Shown: positions 17,206 to 26,097, counted from the first letter of the stretch. The stretch is 64,000 bases of DNA from Holophagaceae bacterium (GCA_021286765.1 JAJTBS010000002.1:62001-126000); one strand, 5' to 3'. Notes: generated by a model not told the origin, from the sequence alone. Numbers and translations are program-made.

Positions 17206-19458
17206 ATGAACCCACGCTCTGGTTCCAATCCCCACACCTTTGCCGGCATTAGGAGAACGGTCCTTCCGGCCCTCACGCTAGTAGCTGCGTGCCTCGTGTC
17301 CTCTCCGCCGGCTCTGGCCCAGGGTGGACCGTCCACCGTCCCCACCTGGCAGTCCAGCCCCGTGCTGACCAAGTTCACCCATGAGCTTCGCGCCCCAGGG
17401 CTCATCCCCGTGGCCCTTCCCGACGGCACTCGGACTTGGCCTGGCGCTGTCACCTCGACGCCCCTGGTGGCCGATCACTACACCATCGACATCAACCAGT
17501 ACACGGACCAGCTGCATCCGAGCCTCCCTGCCACCACGCTCTGGGGCTTCAATCCCTCCAGGGCGCTCGGTGTGCCCGCTGGGGGCGCAGTTACTCAGAA
17601 GCACCTGGGCGGGTTCCTCATCGCCCAGCGTGGTCGACCCGCTCAGATCACGTTCCGCAACAACCTGCCCAACAGCCACATCCTCCCGGTGGACACCAGC
17701 ATCATGGGTGCCGGCATCGACCCAAGCACGGGCTTGCAGGCGACCGCCAACCGGACCAGCGTGCACCTGCACGGTGGCCTGGTGCCCTGGTTCAGCGATG
17801 GTGGACCCTTCGCCTTCTGGGACGCCCAGGGAAACAGAGGTCCGACCTTCTCCATCGGAAACCAGGTCTTGCGCGCGGGGCAGGCCATTCCCCTGAATGA
17901 GGCGGAGTACTACTATCCCAACAACCAGAGCGCCCGTCTGGCCTGGTACCACGATCACTCCATGGGCATCACGCGCCTGAACGCCTACGCCGGAATCGCC
18001 TCGGCCTACATCATCCGGGACAACTTTGAAGCCCAGCTGGCCCGGTACTTCGGTCTGCCCAAGTTCGTGGAGAGCGGGGGCCGGGAACTGCCCCTGGTTT
18101 TCCAGGACAAGATTTTCCAGAACGGCGTGACGCCGAATCCCGACCGCCCCTTCCCCGGGTCGGCAAAGGGCCTCGGCAACCTGTGGTACCCCTACGAGTA
18201 CGATCCGAACCTCTGGGGCCCCAGCACGGCGCCGAACGTGTCCGTGGTGCCCGAGATGTTCGGTGACACGATGCTGGTCAACGGTTCCGCCTATCCCAAG
18301 GCGACCGTGGACCCCCGCCGGTACCGCTTCCGCATCCTGAACGCCTGCCAGGCCCGTGTGCTCAACCTCCAGCTCTATGAAGAGAGTGCGACGACCCCCG
18401 GGCAGCCCGATTTCACCAAGCCGGGCCCGAACTGGGTGGTGATCGGCACCGAAGGCGGCTTCCTGGCCAAGGCTGTCTCGGTTCCCTCGGGCAACAGACT
18501 CATCACTGCCGTCGACGCTGGGGGTGGCCGTTATGTTGTCGATCCAGCCAATCCGGGCGGAAGCCTGATCACAGCTCCGGGCGAGCGCCTCGACGTGGTC
18601 GTGGACTTCGCAGGGAAGGGTGGCAAGAAATACATCCTCTTCAATGATGCCCCGGGGCCCTATCCCAGTGGCGGGCCGGAAAACGATTACCCCAACGCCT
18701 CTGGCATTGGTGACACCTCCGTGCTCCTGCGCTTCGAAGTCAAGGTGGACAGCCCGGCCATCGGGGCGGATGCGCCCTTCTACGCTCAGAATTTCACCCT
18801 AGCTGGTCACTACCTTTCCCAGATCGACCCGCCGCTGGCCGGGCCTGTGGCAGGAGCCGCTGCCAAGACGTTGAGTTGGGCGACTGCCACGACGGATCCT
18901 CTGCCCATTCCGACCCGGGCAGGCGTCACCGTGCGCAGCCTTACCCTGAACGAGATTCTCGACGCCAACGGGCGCTTGGCCCAGATGCTCGGCACCAATG
19001 TCGCGACGTTCGCCGGTGATTTCTCGCGTCCCTATGGCGATCCCAACGATCCGCTCTCCGATGCCACCGAGACACCCACGGCTAGTACGACCGAAGTCTG
19101 GCAGATCGCCAACCTGACGGGTGACACGCACCCCATCCACTTCCACCTGGTCAACGCCCAGATCCTGTCCCGTCAGCCCTTCGATGTGGCTCCCTATGCG
19201 AGCGCCGTGCCCGGTCAGGCCATTACCCCGACTTTCACGGGGCCTGCGCGAGGCCCGGCAGCCACTGAACTGGGCTGGAAGGAGACCATCCAGATGCACC
19301 CTGGAGAGGTCACCACGGTCATCATGAAGTTCGATCTGCCCAAGGTGCCCTTCACCGTGCCCGTCAGCCCGCGCACGGGCGGCCACGAATATGTCTGGCA
19401 CTGCCACATCCTTGAGCACGAAGAGCACGACATGATGAGGTCACTCGTCGTCAAGTAG
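17206..19458 (+). CDS. Secreted multicopper oxidase (CotA/bilirubin-oxidase-like, extended)
   Basis: 750 residues. A signal peptide ends near A-Q at 38-39 after an Arg pair and hydrophobic core. All copper ligands are present: HLHG 187-190, WYHDH 247-251, HPIHFH 642-647 and the C-terminal HCH at 732-734 with C733 and H738 as type-1 copper ligands and M743 as axial ligand. It couples oxidation of a substrate (metal ion, phenol or pigment) to reduction of O2 to water. At 750 residues it is much longer than CotA (about 510), with extra loops between the cupredoxin domains. GGAGGG lies 4 bases before the chosen ATG; an in-frame start 59 codons upstream has no such site and would bury the signal peptide. 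Copper efflux or Mn/Fe oxidation are plausible roles. Confidence 0.92.
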   Translation: MNPRSGSNPHTFAGIRRTVLPALTLVAACLVSSPPALAQGGPSTVPTWQSSPVLTKFTHELRAPGLIPVALPDGTRTWPGAVTSTPLVADHYTIDINQYTDQLHPSLPATTLWGFNPSRALGVPAGGAVTQKHLGGFLIAQRGRPAQITFRNNLPNSHILPVDTSIMGAGIDPSTGLQATANRTSVHLHGGLVPWFSDGGPFAFWDAQGNRGPTFSIGNQVLRAGQAIPLNEAEYYYPNNQSARLAWYHDHSMGITRLNAYAGIASAYIIRDNFEAQLARYFGLPKFVESGGRELPLVFQDKIFQNGVTPNPDRPFPGSAKGLGNLWYPYEYDPNLWGPSTAPNVSVVPEMFGDTMLVNGSAYPKATVDPRRYRFRILNACQARVLNLQLYEESATTPGQPDFTKPGPNWVVIGTEGGFLAKAVSVPSGNRLITAVDAGGGRYVVDPANPGGSLITAPGERLDVVVDFAGKGGKKYILFNDAPGPYPSGGPENDYPNASGIGDTSVLLRFEVKVDSPAIGADAPFYAQNFTLAGHYLSQIDPPLAGPVAGAAAKTLSWATATTDPLPIPTRAGVTVRSLTLNEILDANGRLAQMLGTNVATFAGDFSRPYGDPNDPLSDATETPTASTTEVWQIANLTGDTHPIHFHLVNAQILSRQPFDVAPYASAVPGQAITPTFTGPARGPAATELGWKETIQMHPGEVTTVIMKFDLPKVPFTVPVSPRTGGHEYVWHCHILEHEEHDMMRSLVVK

Positions 19459-19472
19459 TCTGTGAGCTGAAG

Positions 19473-19516
19473 GCAAGGGCGGGAATCGGAGCGGTCCGAT
19501 CCCCGCCCTTGCTTTT
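19473..19516. terminator. Strong terminator after the multicopper oxidase
   Basis: An 18-base stem (19473-19490 with 19495-19512, one A-C mismatch), loop GCGG, then TTTT. It begins 15 bases after the oxidase stop. It sits between converging genes, so it may also end the kinase transcript from the other side. Confidence 0.85.
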
Positions 19517-19524
19517 GGCTCGGC

Positions 19525-20874
19525 TCAGAGGCCGTTGATCAACCGTCCCCTCATCTCTGGCGACAGCTTCTTCCTGGCCTTCTCATGGTCCAGCATGGCC
19601 CTGAACTTGGCGTTCTTGAGCAGCTCCCGGCCATCGACCTTCCGCTCCCGGGCCTCGTTGGCGGCGGCCTCGAGCAGCTCCAGCAGGTTCATCTTGTAGA
19701 GGGCGGCGATCTTCAGGGCGTAGGCGTCCGGGTCCACCGGCACGGCGTCCGGCGTGGCATCGATGACCTCCTGCGCCAGCTTCAGGGCGTGTTCGGGATG
19801 GCTGTCCAGCTGGCTGGCAGCCTCGTTGAGTACCACGTCGTTGATGTGGGCGTTCATTTGAGGGAGGGGAGGGGATGCTGGGCGCCGCAGGACCCTGAAT
19901 CCTGCGGTGAGCGCCAGCGTCAGGCCGAGGCCAAGGGTGGCCAGCACCCAGGGACGCCTGGATTTCGGGCTGCGGGTGGTGGTGCCGGCGCGGAGGCCGG
20001 AACGGCTTGGCAGGGCCACCGTGGCGTCGTCGAGGGGGGCGATCCAGGTGGGATTCTTGGCTGCACGCAGGGCCTTGGCGGCTTCGGCTGCGCTGGGGAA
20101 CCGGGCGGCGGGATGCTTGGCGAGGAGTCGGGAGGAGAGGGCCTTCACCGAGGGGCTCACGCCCTCGAAGACTGTGTCCTCCAGGGAGCGGGGTTCGTCG
20201 TGGATGATGGTGTAGACCATGGCGCCGGTGGTGCCGCCGCTGAAGGGCCTCTCGCCGCAGAGGCCTTCGTGCAGCATCACGCCCACGGAAAAGAGGTCGG
20301 ATGCGGGCTCGGCCCAGCCCGTGCGCAGATACTCCGGCGCCATGTAGGCGAGGGTGCCTACCACCTGGCCGGTCTGGGTCACGTCGCCACCGCTCAGCTT
20401 GGCCACGCCGAAATCCATGACCTTGGCCCGCAGCTCGCCGTCCTCCCGCTGCACCATGACGTTGGTGGGCTTGATGTCGCGGTGGATGATGCCGTGCTTG
20501 TGGGCCTGGGCCAGCCCCTCGCAGACTTGGGCCAGGATCTCGAGCAGATCCGAGGGGTTCAGTTCGTCCCGCGCCATCAGCGTGCCCAGGTCCTCGCCCG
20601 GTACGTATTCCATGACCAGGTAGAGCAGATCCCCATCCGTGCCGAATTCGAAGACGGTGACCACGTTCGGGTGGTGGAGCAGGCCCGCGGCCTTCGCTTC
20701 CCGCGCGAAGCGGTCCCGCACCTCGCCACCCGCATCGAGCCCGATGAGGGCGGGCCGGATGGTCTTGATGGCGACCTCGCGCCCGATGCTGGGATCCCGG
20801 CCGAGATAGACCTCGCCCATGGCGCCCTGGCCCAGCAGGCGGACGAGCTCGAACTTTCCGACGTGGGTGCGCAT
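19525..20874 (-). CDS. Membrane Ser/Thr protein kinase (PknB-like)
   Basis: 449 residues. The N-terminal Hanks kinase domain (about 8-270) has the Gly loop LGQGAMGEVYLG, the ATP lysine in VAIKTI, the catalytic HRDIKPTNVM, DFG and the APE motif in YMAPEYL. A basic linker leads to one membrane span (around 325-347, WVLATLGLGLTLALTAGF) and an outer segment of about 100 residues with helical character but no recognised domain. The start MRTHVGKFELV is the usual kinase N-terminus. The frame runs about 100 codons further upstream through sequence with no homology, which includes an inverted-repeat element. Its substrate is unknown. The Shine-Dalgarno is weak. Confidence 0.88.
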   Translation of the reverse strand: MRTHVGKFELVRLLGQGAMGEVYLGRDPSIGREVAIKTIRPALIGLDAGGEVRDRFAREAKAAGLLHHPNVVTVFEFGTDGDLLYLVMEYVPGEDLGTLMARDELNPSDLLEILAQVCEGLAQAHKHGIIHRDIKPTNVMVQREDGELRAKVMDFGVAKLSGGDVTQTGQVVGTLAYMAPEYLRTGWAEPASDLFSVGVMLHEGLCGERPFSGGTTGAMVYTIIHDEPRSLEDTVFEGVSPSVKALSSRLLAKHPAARFPSAAEAAKALRAAKNPTWIAPLDDATVALPSRSGLRAGTTTRSPKSRRPWVLATLGLGLTLALTAGFRVLRRPASPPLPQMNAHINDVVLNEAASQLDSHPEHALKLAQEVIDATPDAVPVDPDAYALKIAALYKMNLLELLEAAANEARERKVDGRELLKNAKFRAMLDHEKARKKLSPEMRGRLINGL

Positions 20875-20903
20875 GGTGCCCGATCTTCGCAGAAGGCGGG
20901 AGC

Positions 20904-21174
20904 AGAGGGTGTAGCCGAACTCGCGCGGGCCGCGCTGGAAGCGCCGGGCGAGCCAGGCAAGGAGGGCGAGGAGAGCCGATGCGGGACATCGGCCGAGGAG
21001 CGCGACGCTGCATGGCGAGGCCCGCCGCCCCAGCCCTTCGGGACAGCGGCCAGCCACGCGCCCTGCTGTGTCAGGGGCCTTGTCCGTATAACCCGATACG
21101 GCCTGCGACCCCTTCCTTGCTTGATCACGTGACTGACCGCTGTCGCGGCGTGCGGGAATTCGGCTACACCCTCT
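20904..21174. repeat. 271-bp segment bounded by near-perfect inverted repeats (MITE-like)
   Basis: The left arm at 20904-20927 starts AGAGGGTGTAGCCGAAC. The right arm, read on the minus strand from 21174 to 21151, starts AGAGGGTGTAGCCGAAT. The arms agree over about 24 bases with two or three mismatches, and weaker similarity continues inward (GCCGCG). The interior has no convincing gene. It occupies nearly the whole gap between the kinase and the next minus-strand gene, and the right arm ends exactly at that gene's stop codon. No clear target-site duplication was found. It could be a small mobile element remnant or a long intergenic hairpin. Nothing else was seen in this roughly 300-base gap. 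Confidence 0.5.
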
Positions 21175-21995
21175 CAGCACCGTGCGCAGAAATGGGGCGG
21201 ACCCGGGAGGCGTGCGAGGCTCGTGAAGGCCAGCTCCCAGGCCCGCACGGGGCCGCGGAAGGCGGCGATCTCCGGCGTGAGTTCACGCAGCGCGTGCAGG
21301 GGCGCGGGGTCCCCGGGCAAGGGGAGGATGGGCACCGGCACGCCGGTGGCGAGCCGCAGGGCGGCACGGAGCGCATCGGCCAGGGGCGTGGCGCAGGGCA
21401 GCTCCAGGGGCGGCACCTGTAGTTCAGCCCCTTCCGGCACTGCCACGCCAGACCAGAGGTCGGTCTCGAAGCCGCCGTGTTCTGCGTGGTCCGGGGCCTC
21501 GCGCCACTCGGGACGGCGGAAGACCATCTTGCGGCGATCCTTCTCCCAGTCGGCCAGGAAGGCCTTCAGCTCTGTTTTCTCCAGAGGACCCATGGGCGCC
21601 TTGGCGAGGGAAACGGGGGTGGCGCGACGGATGCGTCCGGGCAGGCGGCGGACCAGCATGGGTTTGTCCCCCAGCCAGGGCAGGCCTGCGTCCAGGGCTG
21701 CCACCAGGGCGCCGAGGCGGCGGCGATGCAGCGCCAGCGTCGCTGCCAGATCGCAGCCGGGCAGGGGCACCAGGGCCAGGAGGTTCAGCTGAAGCCCCCC
21801 GGCTTGGAGCCTCTCCGCGGCCTCCAGCGGGGCCACCACGTCGGCGGCGCTTCGCCCGAGCACGGCCACCTGGGGCAGGCCGTGGGCCAAGCTGCGCTCG
21901 ACCAGCAGAAGACCACCCCCCAGGCCGCCCGCAGCGCCGCTCAGCAGGGTTCCCCCCAGGTCCGCAGCCAGCTTCAGGGCGGTGGGGTCCATCAT
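21174..21995 (-). CDS. Uncharacterised protein, third gene of an ABC transporter cluster
   Basis: 273 residues, not recognised. The N-terminus is Gly/Ala/Leu-rich (TLLSGAAGGLGGGLLLVERSLA) and could be a short amphipathic or weak membrane segment. The rest is soluble with an acidic-basic stretch around 165-200 and ends in CARC. Its ATG overlaps the permease stop (ATGA), so it is translationally coupled to the ABC permease and presumably works with it, for instance as an accessory or substrate-specific factor. The stop codon coincides with the end of the inverted repeat described at 20904-21174, so the original C-terminus may have been altered. Confidence 0.6.
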   Translation of the reverse strand: MMDPTALKLAADLGGTLLSGAAGGLGGGLLLVERSLAHGLPQVAVLGRSAADVVAPLEAAERLQAGGLQLNLLALVPLPGCDLAATLALHRRRLGALVAALDAGLPWLGDKPMLVRRLPGRIRRATPVSLAKAPMGPLEKTELKAFLADWEKDRRKMVFRRPEWREAPDHAEHGGFETDLWSGVAVPEGAELQVPPLELPCATPLADALRAALRLATGVPVPILPLPGDPAPLHALRELTPEIAAFRGPVRAWELAFTSLARLPGPPHFCARC

Positions 21996-23587
21996 CCGAG
22001 GCGCTCCACCAGCACCTCGCGGCGGCGGTCCAGGAAGGCCGCGGCGTGGGGGAGGATGGCCAGGTGGGCGGCCAGGGTGAGGGCGAAGGCCAGGGCCAGG
22101 ACCGGCAGCAGCCAGCCCGGCGCCAGCCAAGCGGTGAGGGCGTACAGGCCGCCGTAGAGGCTCGTCCAGAGGCCGGAGGTGGCGATGCTCAGCAGGCCCA
22201 TCGCGAAGGGCATGTTGTTGTTCTTGAGGCTATCCATGACCATGGGGCGCGGAGACCAGACGGAGGTCCACTGGCCCACGGCCGCCTGGGTGAGGAAGAT
22301 GCAGGCCATGAGGAGGAGGCCGGCGAGCAGCAGGTCGAGCCGCGCGCGATCCACCAGGGCCAGCAACCCGGCGAGGAGCAGAGCCTGCAGGCCCTGGTGG
22401 GCCGCCATGCCCAGGAGCTTCCCCATCAGCAGATCTCTGGACGCCACAGGCAGCAGCAACAGCCCCTTCACGCCATGGCGGTCAAGGCCGAACTGGTTGA
22501 ACGTGAAGTTGTTCCCCACGAGTGAGAGGTAGGCGAAGGCCGCGGGAACGGTCCACAGGGCATTGGTGGCGACATGGGTGAGGGGGCCCTTCAGAAGCAC
22601 CAGGGTCATGAGGGGCATGAGGAATCCGAAGCGGCCCAGGTGGCTGCGCATGAGGGTCTGGAAGTGCAGCCGGCCGACGCCTTCGGCGGGATGGTGGAAG
22701 GACCAGAGCCGCTGCCTCCGGGTGCCCGTTTCGGGACGGTGTTCAGCCTCAGCCTCTCGGCGCATGAGCTGGGCGCCCGCCAGCATGAGCAGCGCGAGGA
22801 CACCCAAGGGGTAGGCATGGGTGCCAAAGGCTGTGCCCCAGCGTCCCTGCCGGGCCAGCAGGAGGCTGCGTGCAGAGGCGGTGGCTGGAAGGAGGTTCAC
22901 CGCGGCGCCCACCTGGTTTCCGAGGGCCCGCAGCCGCTCCACCTGAGCGGAGGAGAGGGGGGCAGGCCGGGCCGAGGCGGACTTGGGTGGGACCCGTCCG
23001 CCCAGGAGGGTGCTCCCCAGCCAGATCAGGACGCCCAGTGCGATGAGAAGCCAGCGCAGCCGCCGCACCAGCGCCCCCGCCAGGCCCTCGATGAGCAGCT
23101 GGACCGAGAGCAGCGTGAGCATGGTCTCCAGCCAGAGGAGGGGCACCAGGGGCAGTGCGGCGGGCACGCGGAGCCCCAGGCCCACCAGCAGGCCGGCCGC
23201 GGCACTCCCCAGGGCGAGGGGGAGCAGGTCGCCGAAGCCGGCCACCAGCTCGGCGCCGTACAAGGTGGATGTCGGCAACGGGAAGCCGCGGTAGGACTCC
23301 CAGGCGAGCTGGCGCGCCCCGCCCAGGACTCCGCCCATGAGCCCGCCGCCGAAGCCCACCAGGGTGAGCATGCCGCCGAGTACCAGCGGCAGGAGCGGAC
23401 GGTCCAGAGCGCCGCCGAGCACCCAGCCCAAGGCCCCCGTGCCCACCAGGAGCAGTCCTGCGCCGAAGGTCGCGGCAAGCAGGACGGTGAGCACCAGGGC
23501 CCACTGGCCCTGCTTTCCCAGCTCCCGGACGGACTGGTTCCAGGTGGTCTGGCTGTGGGCCGCCAGCAGGGCGCGGAAAGGGCTCAC
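21992..23587 (-). CDS. ABC transporter permease (ABC-2-like, large)
   Basis: 531 residues with roughly 12 hydrophobic segments in two halves. A soluble loop around residues 190-290 separates membrane blocks, ending in a stretch with RREAEAEHRPETGTRRQ. This layout fits permeases that work as exporters with a single ATPase. The start is uncertain. GTG at 23587 overlaps the ATPase stop as GTGA and is taken here; an in-frame GTG two codons earlier is equally possible. Neither has a good Shine-Dalgarno, consistent with coupled translation. The transported substrate is unknown. Confidence 0.75.
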   Translation of the reverse strand: MSPFRALLAAHSQTTWNQSVRELGKQGQWALVLTVLLAATFGAGLLLVGTGALGWVLGGALDRPLLPLVLGGMLTLVGFGGGLMGGVLGGARQLAWESYRGFPLPTSTLYGAELVAGFGDLLPLALGSAAAGLLVGLGLRVPAALPLVPLLWLETMLTLLSVQLLIEGLAGALVRRLRWLLIALGVLIWLGSTLLGGRVPPKSASARPAPLSSAQVERLRALGNQVGAAVNLLPATASARSLLLARQGRWGTAFGTHAYPLGVLALLMLAGAQLMRREAEAEHRPETGTRRQRLWSFHHPAEGVGRLHFQTLMRSHLGRFGFLMPLMTLVLLKGPLTHVATNALWTVPAAFAYLSLVGNNFTFNQFGLDRHGVKGLLLLPVASRDLLMGKLLGMAAHQGLQALLLAGLLALVDRARLDLLLAGLLLMACIFLTQAAVGQWTSVWSPRPMVMDSLKNNNMPFAMGLLSIATSGLWTSLYGGLYALTAWLAPGWLLPVLALAFALTLAAHLAILPHAAAFLDRRREVLVERLG

Positions 23588-24327
23588 AACCACGAGAGGC
23601 TGCCCTTCTGGGTGCCGCCCACCAGGTTGACGAAGAGCTGCTCGAGGCTCTCCCCGCCGCGCCGCAGATCCTCCAGGGGACCAAAGCCCTTGAGGCGGCC
23701 GTCGTCGAGGATGGCGATGAGGGGGCAGAGCCTTTCCACGACCTCGAGGATGTGGCTGGTGAGCACCAGGGTCACGCCGCTCTGCTGAAGGCTGTGGAGG
23801 ATGTCCTTGATGGTGCGGCTGGTGACGGGGTCGATGCCCTCGAAAGGCTCGTCGAGGAAGACCACGCGCGGGCCGTGGATGAGCGCCGCGCAGAGGGCCA
23901 CCTTCTTCTTCATGCCGAAGCTGTAGTCGGTGATGAGCTGCTTCGGCGCCACGGCCAGATCCAGCTTGTCGAACAGCTCTTCACGCCGCCCGTCGATGAG
24001 CGCATCGGGCATGCCGTACATGCGGCCCACGAAGCGCAGGTACTGGGGCCCCGTGAGCATGTCCAGCAGGGCCATGTCCTCGGGCATGGCGCCGATCTGC
24101 CGTTTCACGGCCAGCGGATCGGCTTCGAGGTCGAGGCCCAGGACGCGGATGCGCCCAGCCGTGGGCTTCAACAAGCCCGTCACCATCTTCAGGGTGGTGG
24201 ACTTTCCGGCGCCGTTGCGGCCCAGCAGGCCCAGGAAGGCCCCGGCCTCCAGGCTGAGGCTCAGGTCCTCCACCGCCGTCTTGTCGCCGAATCGCTTGGT
24301 GAGGGAATCGAGTTCCAGAGCGAGCAT
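23584..24327 (-). CDS. ABC transporter ATP-binding protein
   Basis: 247 residues. Walker A is GRNGAGKST near 34-42. The Q-loop region (IGAMPEDMALLD) has Met-Pro-Glu, the signature motif is the variant YSFGMKKK instead of LSGGQ, Walker B is VVFLDEPFEGID and the switch His is in LTSHI. The signature variant is common in ABC-2 type exporters of the CcmA/NatA group. It is the first gene of a three-gene overlapping cluster. The ATG at 24327 directly follows a GGAGG with no spacer, and a TACCCT box ends 6 bases before the start, so the mRNA may be leaderless. The divergent lipoprotein gene begins 61 bases away. Confidence 0.9.
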   Translation of the reverse strand: MLALELDSLTKRFGDKTAVEDLSLSLEAGAFLGLLGRNGAGKSTTLKMVTGLLKPTAGRIRVLGLDLEADPLAVKRQIGAMPEDMALLDMLTGPQYLRFVGRMYGMPDALIDGRREELFDKLDLAVAPKQLITDYSFGMKKKVALCAALIHGPRVVFLDEPFEGIDPVTSRTIKDILHSLQQSGVTLVLTSHILEVVERLCPLIAILDDGRLKGFGPLEDLRRGGESLEQLFVNLVGGTQKGSLSWL

Positions 24328-24374
24328 CCTCCGAGGGTAGCAGTGGGGCAGGACCGCCCGGGCGGCCGGCCCGA

Positions 24375-24380
24375 TATACT
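24375..24380 (+). promoter_or_regulatory. Candidate -10 box for a leaderless transcript
   Basis: TATACT at 24375-24380 ends 8 bases before the ATG of the lipoprotein gene at 24389. Transcription would start at or one or two bases before the start codon. The divergent ABC gene shows the same arrangement. Confidence 0.35.
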
Positions 24381-24388
24381 CCGAGGCC

Positions 24389-24919
24389 ATGCGAACCCCC
24401 GGCCTCGCCCTGACCCTGCTCCTGATGCCCATGGCCTGCTCCAAGCCGGAGGCCACGCCTCCGGTGGTTCACCAGCTGGCGGGGGCCGCGGCCACCCCGC
24501 TGAATGACCTCAATCTGCTGCACGCCAAGATCCCCGCGGCGTTGCTGTCGGCCCTGAAGGCTCCCTATGCGCCGCCTGCAGACCCCACCTGCGCCGGGCT
24601 TGCCATCGAGATCCAGGCCCTGGACGCGGCCCTGGGCGAGGATCTGGATGCCCCCAAAGGACCCGGGCCCAGCCTGGCCGAGCGGGGCAGGGCCGAACTT
24701 GACGAGGCGGCGGTGGGCGCCGTGAAGAGCAGTGCTGAGGCGCTGATCCCCTTCCGGAGTTGGGTGCGGAAGCTGACGGGTGCCGAGCGGGCCTCCCGGC
24801 AGGTCACCAAGGCCATCGCGGCGGGAATTGTGCGCCGGGCCTACCTCAAAGGCCTCGGGCAGGGGAAGGGCTGTCCGCCTCCGGCCGCGCCCCGCCCCAG
24901 CGACGCGGGAAAGCCCTAG
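24389..24919 (+). CDS. Small conserved lipoprotein
   Basis: 176 residues with a short signal peptide and a lipobox ending at C17 (MPMAC). The mature part contains the strings LNDLNLLHAKIP, APYAPPADPTC, ALDAALGEDLD, IPFRSWVRKLTGAERASRQV and RRAYLKGLGQGKGC. I recall these in a family of short hypothetical proteins spread through proteobacteria, usually without assigned function. Two Cys (in the PTCAGL and GKGCPP strings) could form a disulfide. It ends convergently with the histidine kinase gene: the two stop codons share the palindrome CTAG at 24916-24919. A cell-envelope location is the only safe inference. Confidence 0.75.
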   Translation: MRTPGLALTLLLMPMACSKPEATPPVVHQLAGAAATPLNDLNLLHAKIPAALLSALKAPYAPPADPTCAGLAIEIQALDAALGEDLDAPKGPGPSLAERGRAELDEAAVGAVKSSAEALIPFRSWVRKLTGAERASRQVTKAIAAGIVRRAYLKGLGQGKGCPPPAAPRPSDAGKP

Positions 24920-26067
24920 CGGGCAATCCGAATCCAGAAGGTGGTGCCCTCGGGGCCGGTGTCGAAACCGACCTTCCCGTGCAGCACGGTCTCGCCGAAG
25001 AGCTTCATGGCATAGGTGCCGAGGCCCCGTCCGGCGGCGCCCTTGGTGCTGAACGAGCGCTGGAAGATGCGGGTGCGAATGTCCTCCGGGATCTGGCCGG
25101 GATTGTGGACCTGGAAGCAGATGTCGGGTCCCTTGATCTGGGCGGAGAGGGTGATGGTCTCGCCCATGAAGGAGGCCTCCACGGCATTCACCGCCATGTT
25201 CAGCACCACCCGGGACAGCAGCTCGGGATCGGTGTGGATCTGCTCCTCCGGGGCGGGGAGGAGCACCACCTCCCGGTCCCGGGCCAGCGCGTGCCGACTC
25301 AGCAGGTCGCCGACATCCACCAGGATTTCCAGGGGCAGGACAGTCCGCACCCGGGGCCTCAGCTGCCCATGCTCCGCCTGGGCCATGGCCCGGTGGCTCT
25401 TTAGCTCCCGGTCCAGCAGATCCGTCAGGTGGGCCAGTTTCTGGGCGATCCCCTGGGAGGTGCTGGCACCCGAGGCCAGCAGATCGGCCCACCCCCGGAT
25501 GCCCTGCATGAGGTTGGCCACGTCGTGGTAGAAGAGCCGCTCCAGGGCATCCCGCCGCTTAACCGCGCTGAGATCGTGCAGCACGACGGCGATGAACTGG
25601 TGGGGACCCACAATCAGAGGGCTGGCCACGATCTCGAATTCGGCGCTCTCGGTGGTGTCATCGTGGCGAAGGGTGAGCAGGCACTCCGAATGCACAGCCT
25701 CCCCGGTCTGCTGGGCCTGCAAAACAGCCAGCACCGCGCCGCAGTGGGCGCAGGCGTGGTTGGTGCCGCACCCGCCAGGGCTGCCCGGCACATGGACACA
25801 GCCGAAGAGCTCGCCGGGGCGTCGCCCCAGGGCGGTTTCCGGGGTGCCATCCACCACCTGGAGCACGCGCTCGTTGGTGGCCAGGACCTGGCGATTCACA
25901 TCGAGGATCAACACCAGGCCATCCAGCGCCTGCATCAGGAACCCTGCCACGGGGTGGCCCAGGCAGGCTTCGGCCTCTCGGCGCAGCTCCTCGGGACTGG
26001 AGCGTTCCGCGGTCGCGAAATGGGTCAAGGTCGAGGCCTCTGGCCGAGACTGTTCCTCGAAGACCAT
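24916..26067 (-). CDS. Orphan PAS-domain sensor histidine kinase
   Basis: 383 residues, cytoplasmic (no membrane segment). A PAS domain covers about 45-165 and carries a Cys pattern C90-x9-C100-x5-C106-x2-C109 within GCVHVPGSPGGCGTNHACAHCG, suggesting a metal or redox site. The phosphoacceptor is H181 in FYHDVANLMQ. The ATPase part has the N box (NMAVNAVEAS), the G1 region VHNPGQIPEDI and the F/G2 boxes RIFQRSFSTKGAAGRGLGTYAMKLF. GGGAG lies 5 bases before the ATG. No response regulator is adjacent, so its partner is elsewhere. Soluble kinases of this HDVANL type often act on redox or respiration control; here that is inference. Confidence 0.85.
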   Translation of the reverse strand: MVFEEQSRPEASTLTHFATAERSSPEELRREAEACLGHPVAGFLMQALDGLVLILDVNRQVLATNERVLQVVDGTPETALGRRPGELFGCVHVPGSPGGCGTNHACAHCGAVLAVLQAQQTGEAVHSECLLTLRHDDTTESAEFEIVASPLIVGPHQFIAVVLHDLSAVKRRDALERLFYHDVANLMQGIRGWADLLASGASTSQGIAQKLAHLTDLLDRELKSHRAMAQAEHGQLRPRVRTVLPLEILVDVGDLLSRHALARDREVVLLPAPEEQIHTDPELLSRVVLNMAVNAVEASFMGETITLSAQIKGPDICFQVHNPGQIPEDIRTRIFQRSFSTKGAAGRGLGTYAMKLFGETVLHGKVGFDTGPEGTTFWIRIAR

Positions 26068-26097
26068 GGGAGCTCCCTGGGATTGGGGCGGGGTGCC

